Notes under the pieces: model-generated
The model's input: the letters and a program-made list of their open reading frames with translations, nothing else
The model's database searches: none
Told to the model about the DNA's origin: nothing
Shown: positions 48,603 to 57,475 of the stretch, piece by piece
Position numbering within the stretch: position 1 is the first letter of the stretch
Layout: each line of letters starts with the position of its first letter
Translations under genes and position numbers: made by a program
NCBI RefSeq assembly: GCF_029968095.1
Contig: NZ_JASCIR010000013.1
Span: 1 to 64,000, forward strand
DNA: 64,000 nucleotides
Direction: 5' to 3'
Source: Streptomyces solicavernae
GTDB taxonomy: Bacteria > Actinomycetota > Actinomycetes > Streptomycetales > Streptomycetaceae

Positions 48603-49643
48603 TCAGGCCCCGGCCGACCCGGCGGCGGTCGCCACACCGGCGGCCACGGCCTGAGGGTGGTCCTCGACGTACGCCCGTACGACCGCCTCGAAATCGGCGT
48701 CGGGCGTGAGGCCGAGCGCCGCCGCCCGCGCGTTGTCGAAGACGGCGGGCCAGGAGCCGACGATCGCCTCGACGGCCGGGTCGGGCGAGACGGTCACCAG
48801 GTCCGCGACCGCGTCCCCGGCGACCCGGCGCACCGTGGCCAGCATCTCGGCGAGCGTGACCGTGAGCGCCGGGAGGTTCACCGGAAGGTCCCCGTCCAGC
48901 TGACCGGGTCCGCTGCCGCGCTCCGCCTCGGCGATGCGCAGGATCCCCTCGACGGTGCGCCGCGGCGAGGCCAGGGCGACCCGCAGGTCCGGGCTGACCG
49001 GGCAGACCGCGGGCAGCCCGGCGAGCGGTTCGCGCACGATGCCGGACAGGAACCCGGAGGCGGCCGCGTTCGGCTTGCCGGGGCGTACGGACACGGTCAT
49101 CAGGCGGGCCACCCGCCCGTCCAGGAAGCCCCGGCGGGTGTACTCGGCGACCAGCTGCTCGCAGATCCGCTTCTGCACGCCGTAGCTGGAGCGCGGCGTC
49201 GGCAGCGTCGACTCGCTGACCACGGCGGGCAGCGGCAGCGCCGCGTCCGAGCCGTACACCGCGACGCTGGACGAGAACACGATCCGCGGCAGCGGGCCAC
49301 CGGCGGCGGCCTGGGCGCGGGCGGCGTCCAGGAGGGCCCGGGTGGTGTCCAGGTTGGCGCTCATCCCCAGGTCGAAGTCGGCCTCGCACTCGGCGGAGAC
49401 CGCGGACGCCAGGTGGATCAGTACGTCGACGGGCTCCGCGAACACCTCGTCGAGCCGTTCGGCGAGGTCCCCGCGGACCACCTTCACCAGGGGGTCGGCG
49501 AGCACGGGGGAGTCCTCGGGCACGAACCGGTCGGCGAGCACCAGGCGGTCCACGGGGACCCCGCCCAGGGTGCGGCGGTCGAGCAGCGCCTCGGCGACCT
49601 TGCGGCCCAGGAAGCCGAATCCGCCGGTGATGACGATCCTCAT
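48603..49643 (-). CDS. denD: D-erythronate dehydrogenase-like NAD-dependent epimerase/dehydratase
   Basis: A 346-residue extended SDR protein. MRIVITGGFGFLGRKVAEAL is the NAD-binding loop and SSYGVQKRICEQLV carries the YxxxK pair. The overall pattern (FSSSVAVYGSDAALPLPAVV, RPGKPNAAASGFLSGIVREP) fits DenD, which oxidises D-erythronate to 2-keto-D-erythronate. The start overlaps the end of a hydroxypyruvate isomerase remnant. In complete clusters OtnC, OtnK and OtnI accompany it; here only traces remain. Confidence 0.85.
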   Translation of the reverse strand: MRIVITGGFGFLGRKVAEALLDRRTLGGVPVDRLVLADRFVPEDSPVLADPLVKVVRGDLAERLDEVFAEPVDVLIHLASAVSAECEADFDLGMSANLDTTRALLDAARAQAAAGGPLPRIVFSSSVAVYGSDAALPLPAVVSESTLPTPRSSYGVQKRICEQLVAEYTRRGFLDGRVARLMTVSVRPGKPNAAASGFLSGIVREPLAGLPAVCPVSPDLRVALASPRRTVEGILRIAEAERGSGPGQLDGDLPVNLPALTVTLAEMLATVRRVAGDAVADLVTVSPDPAVEAIVGSWPAVFDNARAAALGLTPDADFEAVVRAYVEDHPQAVAAGVATAAGSAGA

Positions 49644-49831
49644 GCGTGTGCTCCTCGGTGGTGGTGCGTGGCGCGGTGGTGCCTCAGCCAGCCGAGCCCC
49701 TCGCTGGTGCCGGCGCGCGGGCGGTACTCGCAGCCGACCCAGCCGTCGAAGCCCAACTCGTCCACGACGGACAGCAGATGACGGAAGTTCAGCTCGCTCG
49801 CGCCGTCCGGCTTCGGGTCGTATGATGACCT
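49640..49831 (-). pseudogene. C-terminal remnant of hydroxypyruvate isomerase (OtnI)
   Basis: About 60 codons ending the frame: PKPDGASELNFRHLLSVVDE, LGFDGWVGCEYRPRAGTSEG, LGWLRHH. This matches the last part of OtnI-type hydroxypyruvate isomerases, which are about 260 residues. Nothing of the TIM barrel's first four-fifths is present; similarity stops near 49820, just before the divergent Nudix gene. The stop overlaps the denD start (ATGA), the normal operon junction. It is a deletion remnant. Confidence 0.7.
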
Positions 49832-49960
49832 GCGGACAGCGTCCATGGAGCTGTGATGCCGGTCACAATGTCGATCGCGGCGCCGCTCGCCGGGCGCATC
49901 GCTCCGGTCTCCGACGGCCTCCCGCCCATGAACGGGCCCACCCTGGGCAGGACTTCACCC

Positions 49961-50530
49961 ATGGACGAACAGGAAGCCACCGCTCCGGAGAACTCTCTCG
50001 GCCCCTGGGCCCGCCACCGCCGCACGCCCCTGTACGCGACCCCGCGCCTGACCGCCTACCGGGACGAGGTCACGTTCCCCGACGGCAGCGGCGGCCCCTA
50101 CAACTGGGTGCGCGTGCCCGACCAGGTGCGGGTGGCCGCCCTGGTCGACGGGGCGCTCCTGGTCTGCGAGCAGCACCACTACCTGACCGGCGTGATGTGG
50201 CAGCTGCCCGGCGGCTCCGTCGACCCCGCCGACGGCGACCCCGCCACGGCCGCACGGCGCGAACTCGCCGAGGAGACCGGCTACCGCGACGGCCACTGGA
50301 CCGGCCTCGGCGCCCTGCACCCCCTGCCCGGCGCCACCCCGGCCCGCGTGCACCTGTGGCGCACCGTCGACCCGGACCCGTACCCGGCGGCCCCGGAACC
50401 CGTCGAGGCCGACCTGAAGATCCACCATGTCCCGCTGGACGAAGCCGTGTCGGCCGTACGGGACGGGCGGCTGCGGTGCGCGGCGAGCGCGGCACTCGTC
50501 CTCGCGGTGGCCCTGTCCGACCGCCGGTGA
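49961..50530 (+). CDS. Nudix hydrolase
   Basis: A 189-residue Nudix protein. The box is GGSVDPADGDPATAARRELA then EETGY, with the metal-binding REL..EE glutamates. LLVCEQHHYLTGVMWQLPGG precedes it, as in ADP-ribose-type pyrophosphatases. ATG 49961 with GGCAGGA upstream is preferred; the frame extends to 49853 without a good site. Substrate unknown. It is divergent from the OtnI remnant. The sequence around 49832-49960 shows no gene. Confidence 0.85.
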   Translation: MDEQEATAPENSLGPWARHRRTPLYATPRLTAYRDEVTFPDGSGGPYNWVRVPDQVRVAALVDGALLVCEQHHYLTGVMWQLPGGSVDPADGDPATAARRELAEETGYRDGHWTGLGALHPLPGATPARVHLWRTVDPDPYPAAPEPVEADLKIHHVPLDEAVSAVRDGRLRCAASAALVLAVALSDRR

Positions 50531-50630
50531 GGCGGCCAGACGCGTGAGGCGGCTCAGGCCCGTGAGGCGGCCAGACGCGTGAGGCGGCTCAGATGCGGGA
50601 GGCTGCTCAGGCCGTGAGGAATCGTGCGGC
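50527..50630. repeat. 17-36-bp repeats over the Nudix stop codon
   Basis: GTGAGGCGGCCAGACGC and GTGAGGCGGCTCAGGCC alternate, giving a 35-36-bp higher unit in two copies, then decaying copies to the end of the next gene. The first GTGAGGCGG contains the real TGA of the Nudix gene (50528-50530). Confidence 0.85.
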
Positions 50631-52214
50631 TCAGACCGTGAAGCGGTCCGGGTCCGCGCGTTCCCAGTCCGCGGCCCAGTCCGCGGGCGGCGCCGCGCAC
50701 AGCGCGCCCGGCTCCGGCGGCGGATACAGCTCGGCGTACGAGCGGAACACGAAGTCGGGGCCGCGGCGGCGCAGCAGGTGCGGGCCGAGTCCGGCCGGCT
50801 CGCGCACGCCCATCGCCGCCATGATCTGCAGCGCGCTGCGCACCGTGGCCCGCTGGTAGCGGCTGACGCGTACGGACTTGTCGGCGACGTCCAGGGCGCG
50901 GACCCGGCGCGGGTCCTGGGTGGTGACCCCGGTGGGGCAGCGGTTGGTGTGGCAGCGCTGGGCCTGGATAAAGCCCACGGCGAACATCATCGCCCGCGCC
51001 GCGTTCGTGTAGTCCGCGCCGATCGCGAGCCGCTTGACGATGTCCGACCCCGTGGCCACCTTGCCGCTCGCCCCGATCCGTACCCGGTCCCGGAGCCCCA
51101 CCCCGATCAGCGCGTGGTGCACCGCGATCAGACCCTCGGTCAGCGGCATCCCGAGGTGGTCGGCGAACTCCAGCGGCGCCGCCCCCGTACCGCCCTCGGC
51201 GCCGTCCACCACGATGAAGTCCGGCGTGATCCCCTCCGCCAGCATCGCCTTGCACACCGCGAGGAACTGCGCGCGCGAGCCGGGGCACAGCTTGAACCCG
51301 ACCGGCTTGCCCTCGGCGAGCTCCCGCAGCCGGGCCAGGAAGAGGACCAGCTCACGCGGCGTCGAGAACGCCCGGTGGTACGGCGGCGACACCACCGTCC
51401 GCCCCTGAGGGACCCCGCGCGCCGCCGCGATCTCGGCGTTCACCTTGCCCCCCGGCAGCACCCCGCCCATGCCCGGCTTGGCGCCCTGCGACAGCTTCAG
51501 GGACAGGCAGCGCACCGCCGGCAGCGCCGCCCGGTCCGCGAACTGCCGCGGGTCGAAGTCCCCGTCCCGGGTGCGGCAGCCGAAGTAGCCCGTACCGATC
51601 TCCCACACCAGATCGCCCCCGGGCCGCAGGTGGTACTCGGAGATCCCGCCCTCGCCCGTGTCGTGCGCGAAACCCCCGCGCGCGGCACCGGAGTTGAGGG
51701 CGAGCACGGCGTGCGACGACAGCGAGCCGAAGCTCATCGCGGACACATTGAGCAGTGCCATGTCGTACGGCAGCGTGCAGTCGGGGCCGCCGACCCGCAC
51801 GCGCGGCGCCCGCTCCGGCACGTCGACCGGCGCCAGCGACGGGACCAGGTACTCGTAGCCGCGCTCGTTCATGTCGAGCTCGCTGCCGAACGGGTCCTCC
51901 GCGTCCTCGCCCTTGGCGCGCTCGTAGACGATCGTGCGGGTGTCGCGGTCGTACGGGCGGCCGTCGTAGTCCCGCTCCACGAAGTACTGCTGCAGCTCGG
52001 GCCGGACCGACTCCAAGCCGTACCGCAGATGGCCGAGGACCGGGTAGTTCCGCAGCACCGTGTGTCTCCGCTGCATCAGGTCGTACGCGCCCAGCAGCGC
52101 CGGCGCCCCGCACACCGCCGCCGCGAGCCACCACCACGGGGAGACAAGGAGGGCGAGCGGGACCGACGCGGCCGTAGCGGCGACGAACAGGGCCAGAGCT
52201 GCGAAACGTGTCAT
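50631..52214 (-). CDS. FMN-binding glutamate synthase family protein, membrane-anchored
   Basis: A 527-residue protein. Residues 1-40 are hydrophobic (MTRFAALALFVAATAASVPL, LLVSPWWWLAAAVCGAPALL) and anchor it in the membrane. The rest is a glutamate synthase central/FMN barrel: LNVSAMSFGSLSSHAVLALN, TGEGGISEYHLRPGG, QGAKPGMGGVLPGGKV, VDGAEGGTGAAPLEFADHLG, and CHTNRCPTGVTTQDP, the iron-sulfur Cys region. It lacks the N-terminal glutaminase domain of GltB, so it does not make glutamate by itself. Members are widespread, with unknown substrates. Confidence 0.85.
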   Translation of the reverse strand: MTRFAALALFVAATAASVPLALLVSPWWWLAAAVCGAPALLGAYDLMQRRHTVLRNYPVLGHLRYGLESVRPELQQYFVERDYDGRPYDRDTRTIVYERAKGEDAEDPFGSELDMNERGYEYLVPSLAPVDVPERAPRVRVGGPDCTLPYDMALLNVSAMSFGSLSSHAVLALNSGAARGGFAHDTGEGGISEYHLRPGGDLVWEIGTGYFGCRTRDGDFDPRQFADRAALPAVRCLSLKLSQGAKPGMGGVLPGGKVNAEIAAARGVPQGRTVVSPPYHRAFSTPRELVLFLARLRELAEGKPVGFKLCPGSRAQFLAVCKAMLAEGITPDFIVVDGAEGGTGAAPLEFADHLGMPLTEGLIAVHHALIGVGLRDRVRIGASGKVATGSDIVKRLAIGADYTNAARAMMFAVGFIQAQRCHTNRCPTGVTTQDPRRVRALDVADKSVRVSRYQRATVRSALQIMAAMGVREPAGLGPHLLRRRGPDFVFRSYAELYPPPEPGALCAAPPADWAADWERADPDRFTV

Positions 52215-52422
52215 GAACGTCCTTTAACCGGTTTCGCCGCCCCGGAGGCACCCGACTCCGCCGCCGGAGGGACCCCGCGCCGTGACCACCCCGTGCCGTG
52301 AGCACCCGTAGCGCCGTCCGCGGGTCCGGGCTGGTGTGGGTCGGGCCCGACGGGGTATCCGGTCGGCGACGGCGCGGGGGACAGAACGGACGCCGGGGGC
52401 GGGACGGACAAGGAGGACCGAT

Positions 52423-52794
52423 ATGCCTGCGGTCGAATACTGCCTGGTCGCCGTGGACTGCCCCGACCCGGTCGCCCTCTCGGGCTTCTACCAGAGGCTG
52501 CTCGGCGGCGAGGTCGAGAAGTACGACGACGACTGGTACGACCTGTACGCGCCCGGCGGCCACCGCATCGCCTTCCAGCGCGCCCCCGGCCACCGCCCGC
52601 CGCAGTGGCCGCGCGCCGACGACAACTCCCAGCAGCTGCACCTGGACTTCCACGTGCGCGACATGGGCGCCGCCGAGACGCAGGCCCTCACCCTGGGCGC
52701 GGTGCCGCTCGACCTGGACGACCAGGACGGCCGACGCGGCTTCCGGGTGTACGCGGACCCGGCGGGGCACCCGTTCTGCCTCTGCCAGAAGTGA
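52423..52794 (+). CDS. VOC family protein
   Basis: A 123-residue VOC protein: MPAVEYCLVAVDCPDPVALS, GFYQRLLGGEVEKYDDDWYD, LHLDFHVRDMGAAETQALTL, GFRVYADPAGHPFCLCQK. The last stretch is the usual end of the glyoxalase-like superfamily. AAGGAGG lies before the ATG. Its substrate is unknown; many such proteins bind or inactivate small molecules. The gap upstream (52215-52422) shows no gene. Confidence 0.85.
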   Translation: MPAVEYCLVAVDCPDPVALSGFYQRLLGGEVEKYDDDWYDLYAPGGHRIAFQRAPGHRPPQWPRADDNSQQLHLDFHVRDMGAAETQALTLGAVPLDLDDQDGRRGFRVYADPAGHPFCLCQK

Positions 52795-52859
52795 GGCGGT
52801 CCGCGGCGCGCGCCCGAGCGGTTCCGGTGGTTCGCTGGAAGGCGGCAGGCCCACCGGCA

Positions 52860-52989
52860 GCACGCATCCCGCACCTCCACCGGCCGCACCCATCCCGCAC
52901 CTCCACCGGCCGCACGCATCCCGTACCTCCACCGGCCGCACGCATCCCGTACCTCCACCGGCCGCACGCATCCCGTACCTCCACCGGCC
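52860..52989. repeat. 26-bp tandem repeat, five copies
   Basis: Five 26-bp units differing at one or two bases, each including CACCTCCACCGGCCGCA or TACCTCCACCGGCCGCA; a broken sixth copy runs into the next ribosome-binding site. The period is not a multiple of three, so the array is non-coding. It fills the gap between the VOC stop and the next gene. Confidence 0.95.
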
Positions 52990-53017
52990 GCACGCAGCCC
53001 CACGAAGGACGCAGCCC

Positions 53018-53428
53018 ATGAACGACCAGAGCACCACGAGCAAGGCCCAGGACGTGGCCACGGCCCGGAGCGCCCGCTGCGTCTCCGTGACGCTGAGCGA
53101 CTGCCGGGCCGACGAGGCCCACGCCGTCCTCGACTACCTGAGCAGCCTGTTCCCGTACGAGGAGTGCGGTCGGGTGACCCCGGACAGGCACCCGCACACC
53201 CCCAACGTCTGGTCGGCCTCCCTCGACGTGACGGCCGTGGCCTCGCCGTCCAACGTGCCGCGCCGCCCGGTCGGCGTGCGGGGCCCGGTCGAGGTCACCC
53301 TGCAGGGCGCCCCGCTGGACGTCGCGGCCGTCCACGCCGCGCTGGAGGACGCGTTCAGCTTCCACGACGAGGGGACGGTCTCGGGCGACCAGGAGCGGGA
53401 GGTGCAGCTGCGGATCAGTTCGCGGTGA
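53018..53428 (+). CDS. hypothetical protein, unknown family
   Basis: A 136-residue soluble protein, MNDQSTTSKAQDVATARSAR at the start. The core (RCVSVTLSDCRADEAHAVLD, NVWSASLDVTAVASPSNVPR, VEVTLQGAPLDVAAVHAALE) alternates strands and helices and suggests one alpha/beta domain. GAAGGA precedes the ATG. No family is recognised. It stands between the 26-bp repeat array and the convergent helicase gene. Confidence 0.7.
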   Translation: MNDQSTTSKAQDVATARSARCVSVTLSDCRADEAHAVLDYLSSLFPYEECGRVTPDRHPHTPNVWSASLDVTAVASPSNVPRRPVGVRGPVEVTLQGAPLDVAAVHAALEDAFSFHDEGTVSGDQEREVQLRISSR

Positions 53429-53511
53429 GACGGGGGCGGGCGCGGGGACGGGGCGGCCGTCGGCTCAACGGGTGACGGGTGTGCGGTCACCCCCTTGCAC
53501 GGCGCGCAGGC

Positions 53512-55035
53512 CTACCGTCCGCGCCGCACCCGGGCGGCCTTCCGCGCCTCCGCGAGCTTGCGGGCCTCGGCCGACTTCCGGGACCGGCCGCCGCCGCCAC
53601 CGCCGCCTTCAGGGGCGCCCTTCTTGCTGCCCAGGCCGCGAAACGGCTGGTTCGTGTTCTTGGCGCTCTTGGTGTTCTTGACGTTCTGGGCGTTCTGGAC
53701 GCTCTGGGCGTGCTTCGCGCCCGCCGCCGCCGGTTCGGCGTCGAGCGGGTCGCCCGGCGGGGTCCTCGCCCCGGTGATCCGGCGCAGCTCCGCGTCGCCC
53801 GGGCGCACCTTCGTGACCGTCGCCCGGACGCCCGCCTCGCCCGCCAGGGCGATCGACTCCCGCCGTCCGCCCGGCAGTACGAGCGTGACGACCCGCCCCG
53901 AACCTCCGGCGCGCGCGGTGCGGCCGGCCCGGTGCAGGTAGTCCTTGGCGTCGGCCGGCGGGTCGACGTTGACGACCAGGTCGAGGTCGTCGACGTGCAG
54001 GCCGCGCGCCGCGACGTCGGTCGCCACCAGTGCGGTGACCTGCCCGTTCCTGAACTGTGCGAGGGTCCGCGTGCGCTCCGGCTGCGACTTCCCGCTGTGC
54101 AGCGCCGCCGCGTGCACCCCGCTCGCCCGCAGCTGCCGGGTGAGCCGGTCGGCGGCGTGCCTGGTGTCGAGGAACAGCAGGACGCGGCCGTCCCGGGCGG
54201 CGATCTCCGTCGCGACGGCGTACCGGTCGGCCCCGTGGACGACGAGCACATGGTGCTCCATCCCCGTCACCACACCGGCCGACGGGTCGACGGAGTGGAC
54301 GGCGGGCTCATGCAGACAGCCCTCGATCAGCTGCTCGACGTCACGGTCCAGGGTGGCCGAGAACAGCAGCCGCTGACCGTCCGCGGCCACCAGGTCGAGC
54401 GCCTGCCTGATCTGCGGCAGAAACCCCAGGTCGGTCATCTGGTCGGCCTCGTCGAGCACGGTGATCCGCACCCGCCCGAGCCGCACCGCCTTCCGCTCGA
54501 CCAGGTCGCGCAGCCGGCCGGGGGTGGCGACGAGCACCTCGGCCCCCGCCCGCAGCGCGGCGATCTGCCGCACGATCGGCAGGCCGCCGACGGCCGTCGC
54601 GACCCGCAGCCGCAGCGCCTCGGCGTACGGGGTGAGCGCCTCGCCGACCTGCTGGGCCAGCTCGCGCGTGGGCGCCAGGACCAGCGCGAGCGGCTGCTTT
54701 GGCTCGGCCCGCCGCCCGGCCGTCCGGACGAGCAGCGGCAGGCCGAAGGCGAGCGTCTTGCCGGAGCCGGTGCGGCCGCGCCCCAGCACGTCACGCCCGG
54801 CGAGCGCGTCGGGCACGGTGGCCGACTGGATGGGGAACGGCTCGCGCACACCGCGCTCGGCGAGGACCCGCAGCACCTCGGCGGGCAGCCCGAGCCCGGC
54901 GAAGCCGCAGGGGGACGAGGGCGCGGGTCGGGCGGTGGAGTCGGCGGGACCGGTGGGTTCGGCGGGACCGGTGGGTTCGGCGGAACCGGTGGGACCGCTG
55001 GGGTCCGTCTGTGCGGGCTGTCCTTGCTGATTCAT
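53512..55035 (-). CDS. DEAD-box RNA helicase
   Basis: A 507-residue helicase. Q-motif FPIQSATV, motif I GRGRTGSGKT, Ia PTREL, Ib TPGR, II DEAD, III SAT, V ARGLHVDDLDL and VI HRAGRTARAG are all present. It unwinds or remodels RNA using ATP. The N-terminus (residues 15-32) is a Pro-Thr-Gly repeat encoded by an 18-bp unit (about 54940-55000), and the tail after residue 440 contains QNAQNVKNTKSAKNTN from 9-bp units (about 53655-53710), then a basic Gly-rich end (GGGGGGRSRKSAEARKLAEA) that may bind RNA. Confidence 0.93.
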   Translation of the reverse strand: MNQQGQPAQTDPSGPTGSAEPTGPAEPTGPADSTARPAPSSPCGFAGLGLPAEVLRVLAERGVREPFPIQSATVPDALAGRDVLGRGRTGSGKTLAFGLPLLVRTAGRRAEPKQPLALVLAPTRELAQQVGEALTPYAEALRLRVATAVGGLPIVRQIAALRAGAEVLVATPGRLRDLVERKAVRLGRVRITVLDEADQMTDLGFLPQIRQALDLVAADGQRLLFSATLDRDVEQLIEGCLHEPAVHSVDPSAGVVTGMEHHVLVVHGADRYAVATEIAARDGRVLLFLDTRHAADRLTRQLRASGVHAAALHSGKSQPERTRTLAQFRNGQVTALVATDVAARGLHVDDLDLVVNVDPPADAKDYLHRAGRTARAGGSGRVVTLVLPGGRRESIALAGEAGVRATVTKVRPGDAELRRITGARTPPGDPLDAEPAAAGAKHAQSVQNAQNVKNTKSAKNTNQPFRGLGSKKGAPEGGGGGGGRSRKSAEARKLAEARKAARVRRGR

Positions 55036-55101
55036 GAAGGGACCACAGTACCGGCGGAAAACCCGGTGCGACGCCGTCGGCCCCGCGCCTACCGTGCTGC
55101 C

Positions 55102-55590
55102 ATGCGCATCGTCTTCACCAAGGGCCCCGGCACGAGCTACGACATCGCGGTGCACCGCGAGACCGGCCCGGCCCTGGCCCCGCGGGGCGGCCCCGGCGGT
55201 CACGCGTATCTGCCGCACGACCTGGTGCACTTCCTCGTCGAGGCCGAGGCGGGCATCCAACTCGGGGTGTACGGCCGCCTCGCCGCCGGGGACAACGGCC
55301 TGTTCTGGCCCGCCGACCCGGCCGCACGCAACAAGGCCGCCCGCCGCCGCAAGTCCAGGCCGGTCAAGTCGTCCCCGCGCGCGCAGGCCGACATGGCGCG
55401 CTCGGAAGAGCTGGCGGGCATCGCCGTACCGGTCTGGGAACTGCGCCGCGGCCACGCGCAGGCCCTCCCGGCCTATGTCCCGGCCGAGGCGGTCACCCCG
55501 CTCGTCGACCGCATCGTGACCCGCTTCGACGCCTGCGCGGACCGCTGGCACGCCCTGCCGGTGGGCGGCTCGCTGACCCTCGACTGGTAG
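55102..55590 (+). CDS. hypothetical protein, unknown family
   Basis: A 162-residue protein, MRIVFTKGPGTSYDIAVHRE at the start. It has an alpha/beta N-terminal half (HDLVHFLVEAEAGIQLGVYG), a basic middle (ARNKAARRRKSRPVKSSPRA) and a helical end (LVDRIVTRFDACADRWHALP). A -10-like TACCGT lies about 12 nt before the ATG and no ribosome-binding site is seen, so a leaderless mRNA is likely. It is divergent from the helicase. No function is proposed. Confidence 0.7.
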   Translation: MRIVFTKGPGTSYDIAVHRETGPALAPRGGPGGHAYLPHDLVHFLVEAEAGIQLGVYGRLAAGDNGLFWPADPAARNKAARRRKSRPVKSSPRAQADMARSEELAGIAVPVWELRRGHAQALPAYVPAEAVTPLVDRIVTRFDACADRWHALPVGGSLTLDW

Positions 55591-55630
55591 CGGCGCCGAC
55601 CCGCGGCCTTGCGTGCGGCCGGGGCGCGCG

Positions 55631-56383
55631 TCAGCCCTTCCGCGCCCCACGTCCGGTCGTACGCGCGTCGCCCGCTGAGGTGGGTGCGCGGTGGGGGCCC
55701 AACTCGCCGAGTACGTCGCCCAGTTGGGTGGCCGTGAGGGCGGGGGAGGGGAGCGGGGAAGCCGTGGCGGTGGCGCGGAGGCCGTCGAGGAACAGGGCGA
55801 GCGGGCGGCGCCAGGCGTCCGGGGCCGCCGCGGAGGTGAGCGCGGGCACGGCGCGGCCCAGGGCGGCGAGCGCGAACAGCACGTCCTCCGCGGTGACTTC
55901 GGGCCGTACCGTGCCCTGCGCGCGGCCGCGGCCGAGGAGCAGCTCCAGGGTCCGCCGGTTGTGCGCGTGCACGGCCTCCAGCGCCTTGACGCCGCGCAGG
56001 GGCGTGGTCATCAGGTCGTTGGTGCCGCGGTCGGTGGCGAGCACCGTGAACACCGCCTCCAGATAGCCGGTCAGACCCGCCCACGCGTCCTCGGCGGCCC
56101 GTGCCTGCTCGCCCGCCGCCATCGTGTCGGTCAGCGGGTCGCGGAACACCGCGTCGACGAGCGCGACGCGGCTCGGGAAGTGCCGGTACAGCGTCGCGTT
56201 CCCCACCCCCGCCCTGCGGGCGATGGCGTCGAGCGGCGCTTCGAGGCCCTGCTCGGCGAAGACCTCGTGGGCCGCCTCGATCAGCAGCTCCCGGTTGCGG
56301 CGGGCGTCGCGCCGCAGGGCCGGAGCACCGGCCCGGGGCTCGGCCCCGGCCGGGGGTCTCGCGCGGTCTGCGCCGGCAGGCAT
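55631..56383 (-). CDS. TetR-family transcriptional regulator
   Basis: A 250-residue TetR protein. Residues 27-80 are the helix-turn-helix (DARRNRELLIEAAHEVFAEQ, LDAIARRAGVGNATLYRHFP). The C-terminal domain is of the type seen beside short-chain dehydrogenases. ATG 56383 has CGGAGG upstream; an upstream extension is rejected. It is divergent from the SDR gene at 56713, and the perfect inverted repeat at 56679-56695 lies close to that gene, as expected for an operator. The gap 56384-56712 holds only this operator and a 20-bp direct repeat of TTGTGGCGGMAGCT type. Confidence 0.87.
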   Translation of the reverse strand: MPAGADRARPPAGAEPRAGAPALRRDARRNRELLIEAAHEVFAEQGLEAPLDAIARRAGVGNATLYRHFPSRVALVDAVFRDPLTDTMAAGEQARAAEDAWAGLTGYLEAVFTVLATDRGTNDLMTTPLRGVKALEAVHAHNRRTLELLLGRGRAQGTVRPEVTAEDVLFALAALGRAVPALTSAAAPDAWRRPLALFLDGLRATATASPLPSPALTATQLGDVLGELGPHRAPTSAGDARTTGRGARKG

Positions 56384-56678
56384 CGTCGTCCTCCGAGGGA
56401 GTTCCGGTCCGGGACCGTGCGGGGATCGTTCCCCGCCGGGGGATGCTACCGTCCGGGCCGAAAGTGGGGATGTGTCCCTGTTTCCTGGGCCCGCGGCTGA
56501 TGCGCGGCGCCGTCCGCCTCGGCCATCCGGGCCCGCCTCTCCGTGCTCACGTACGGGAATCAGCGGACGGGGAGGCGTAGCGGCAGGAGCCGTGCCGAGG
56601 GGAGCTCGTGGGGTGAGGAGGCCCGGCGTGCTTGTGGCGGAAGCTATCGGACTTGTGGCGGCAGCTCCCGGATGTTCT

Positions 56679-56695
56679 GATCGATGATCGATCAA
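56679..56695. promoter_or_regulatory. TetR operator upstream of the SDR gene
   Basis: TGATCGATGATCGATCA: 8-bp perfect arms around one G. It lies 17 nt before the SDR start and should mediate repression by the divergent TetR protein. Confidence 0.75.
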
Positions 56696-56712
56696 AAGCT
56701 GGAGGTCTCGCC

Positions 56713-57444
56713 GTGCAGCAGCAGCCCATCACCGTCGTCACCGGTGGCAGCCGAGGCATCGGCGCCGCGATCTGTGTGCGCCTGGCCGCCGAAGGCCATG
56801 ACGTCGTCGTCGGGTACCGCTCCGACACCGCCGCCGCCCAGCAGGTCGCCGACGCCGTGGCCGCGCACGGGCGCCGCTGCCTGACCGTGCGCGTCGACAC
56901 CGCCGACGAGACCGACGGCGACCACCTCTTCGCCACCGCCCGGCAGCTCGGCCCCGTCACCGGCCTCGTCAACAACGCCGGCGTCAGCGGACCCAACGGC
57001 CCCCTCGCCGAGGCCGACGCCGAGGGCATGCGCCGCGCCCTCGACGTCAACGTCCTCGGCTACCTGCTCTGCGCCCGACGTGCCGTACGCGACATGACGG
57101 CCCGGCGGAGCGGCGCCGTCGTCAACATCTCCTCGGCCGCCGCGACCCTCGGCGGGCCCGGCCAGTACGTCCACTACGCCGCGGCCAAGGCGGCCGTCGA
57201 CGCGATGACCGTGGGCCTCGCCAAGGAGGTCGCCGCCGACGGCATCCGCGTCAACTGCGTGGCGCCCGGCACCGTCCGGACCGACTTCCACGAGGACCCG
57301 CAGCGCCCCGCCAAGGTCGCCGCGGCCGTCCCGATGGGCCGGGCCGGCCGGCCCGAGGAGATCACCGGCGCCGTGGCCTGGCTGCTCTCCGACGACGCCT
57401 CGTACGCGACCGGCGCCGTGGTGCGCGTGGCGGGCGGGCTCTGA
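56713..57444 (+). CDS. SDR-family oxidoreductase
   Basis: A 243-residue classical short-chain dehydrogenase. VVTGGSRGIGAAICVRLAAE binds NADP, NNAGVSGPNGPL is the NNAG motif, and SSAAATLGGPGQYVHYAAAK carries the catalytic Ser, Tyr and Lys. GTG 56713 has GGAGG 8 nt upstream and is preferred to earlier in-frame starts. The substrate is unknown; the divergent TetR and its operator suggest a substrate-inducible or stress-inducible role. Confidence 0.9.
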   Translation: MQQQPITVVTGGSRGIGAAICVRLAAEGHDVVVGYRSDTAAAQQVADAVAAHGRRCLTVRVDTADETDGDHLFATARQLGPVTGLVNNAGVSGPNGPLAEADAEGMRRALDVNVLGYLLCARRAVRDMTARRSGAVVNISSAAATLGGPGQYVHYAAAKAAVDAMTVGLAKEVAADGIRVNCVAPGTVRTDFHEDPQRPAKVAAAVPMGRAGRPEEITGAVAWLLSDDASYATGAVVRVAGGL

Positions 57445-57475
57445 ACCGGCGGGTTCGGCCGGGCGGCGGCAGCGG

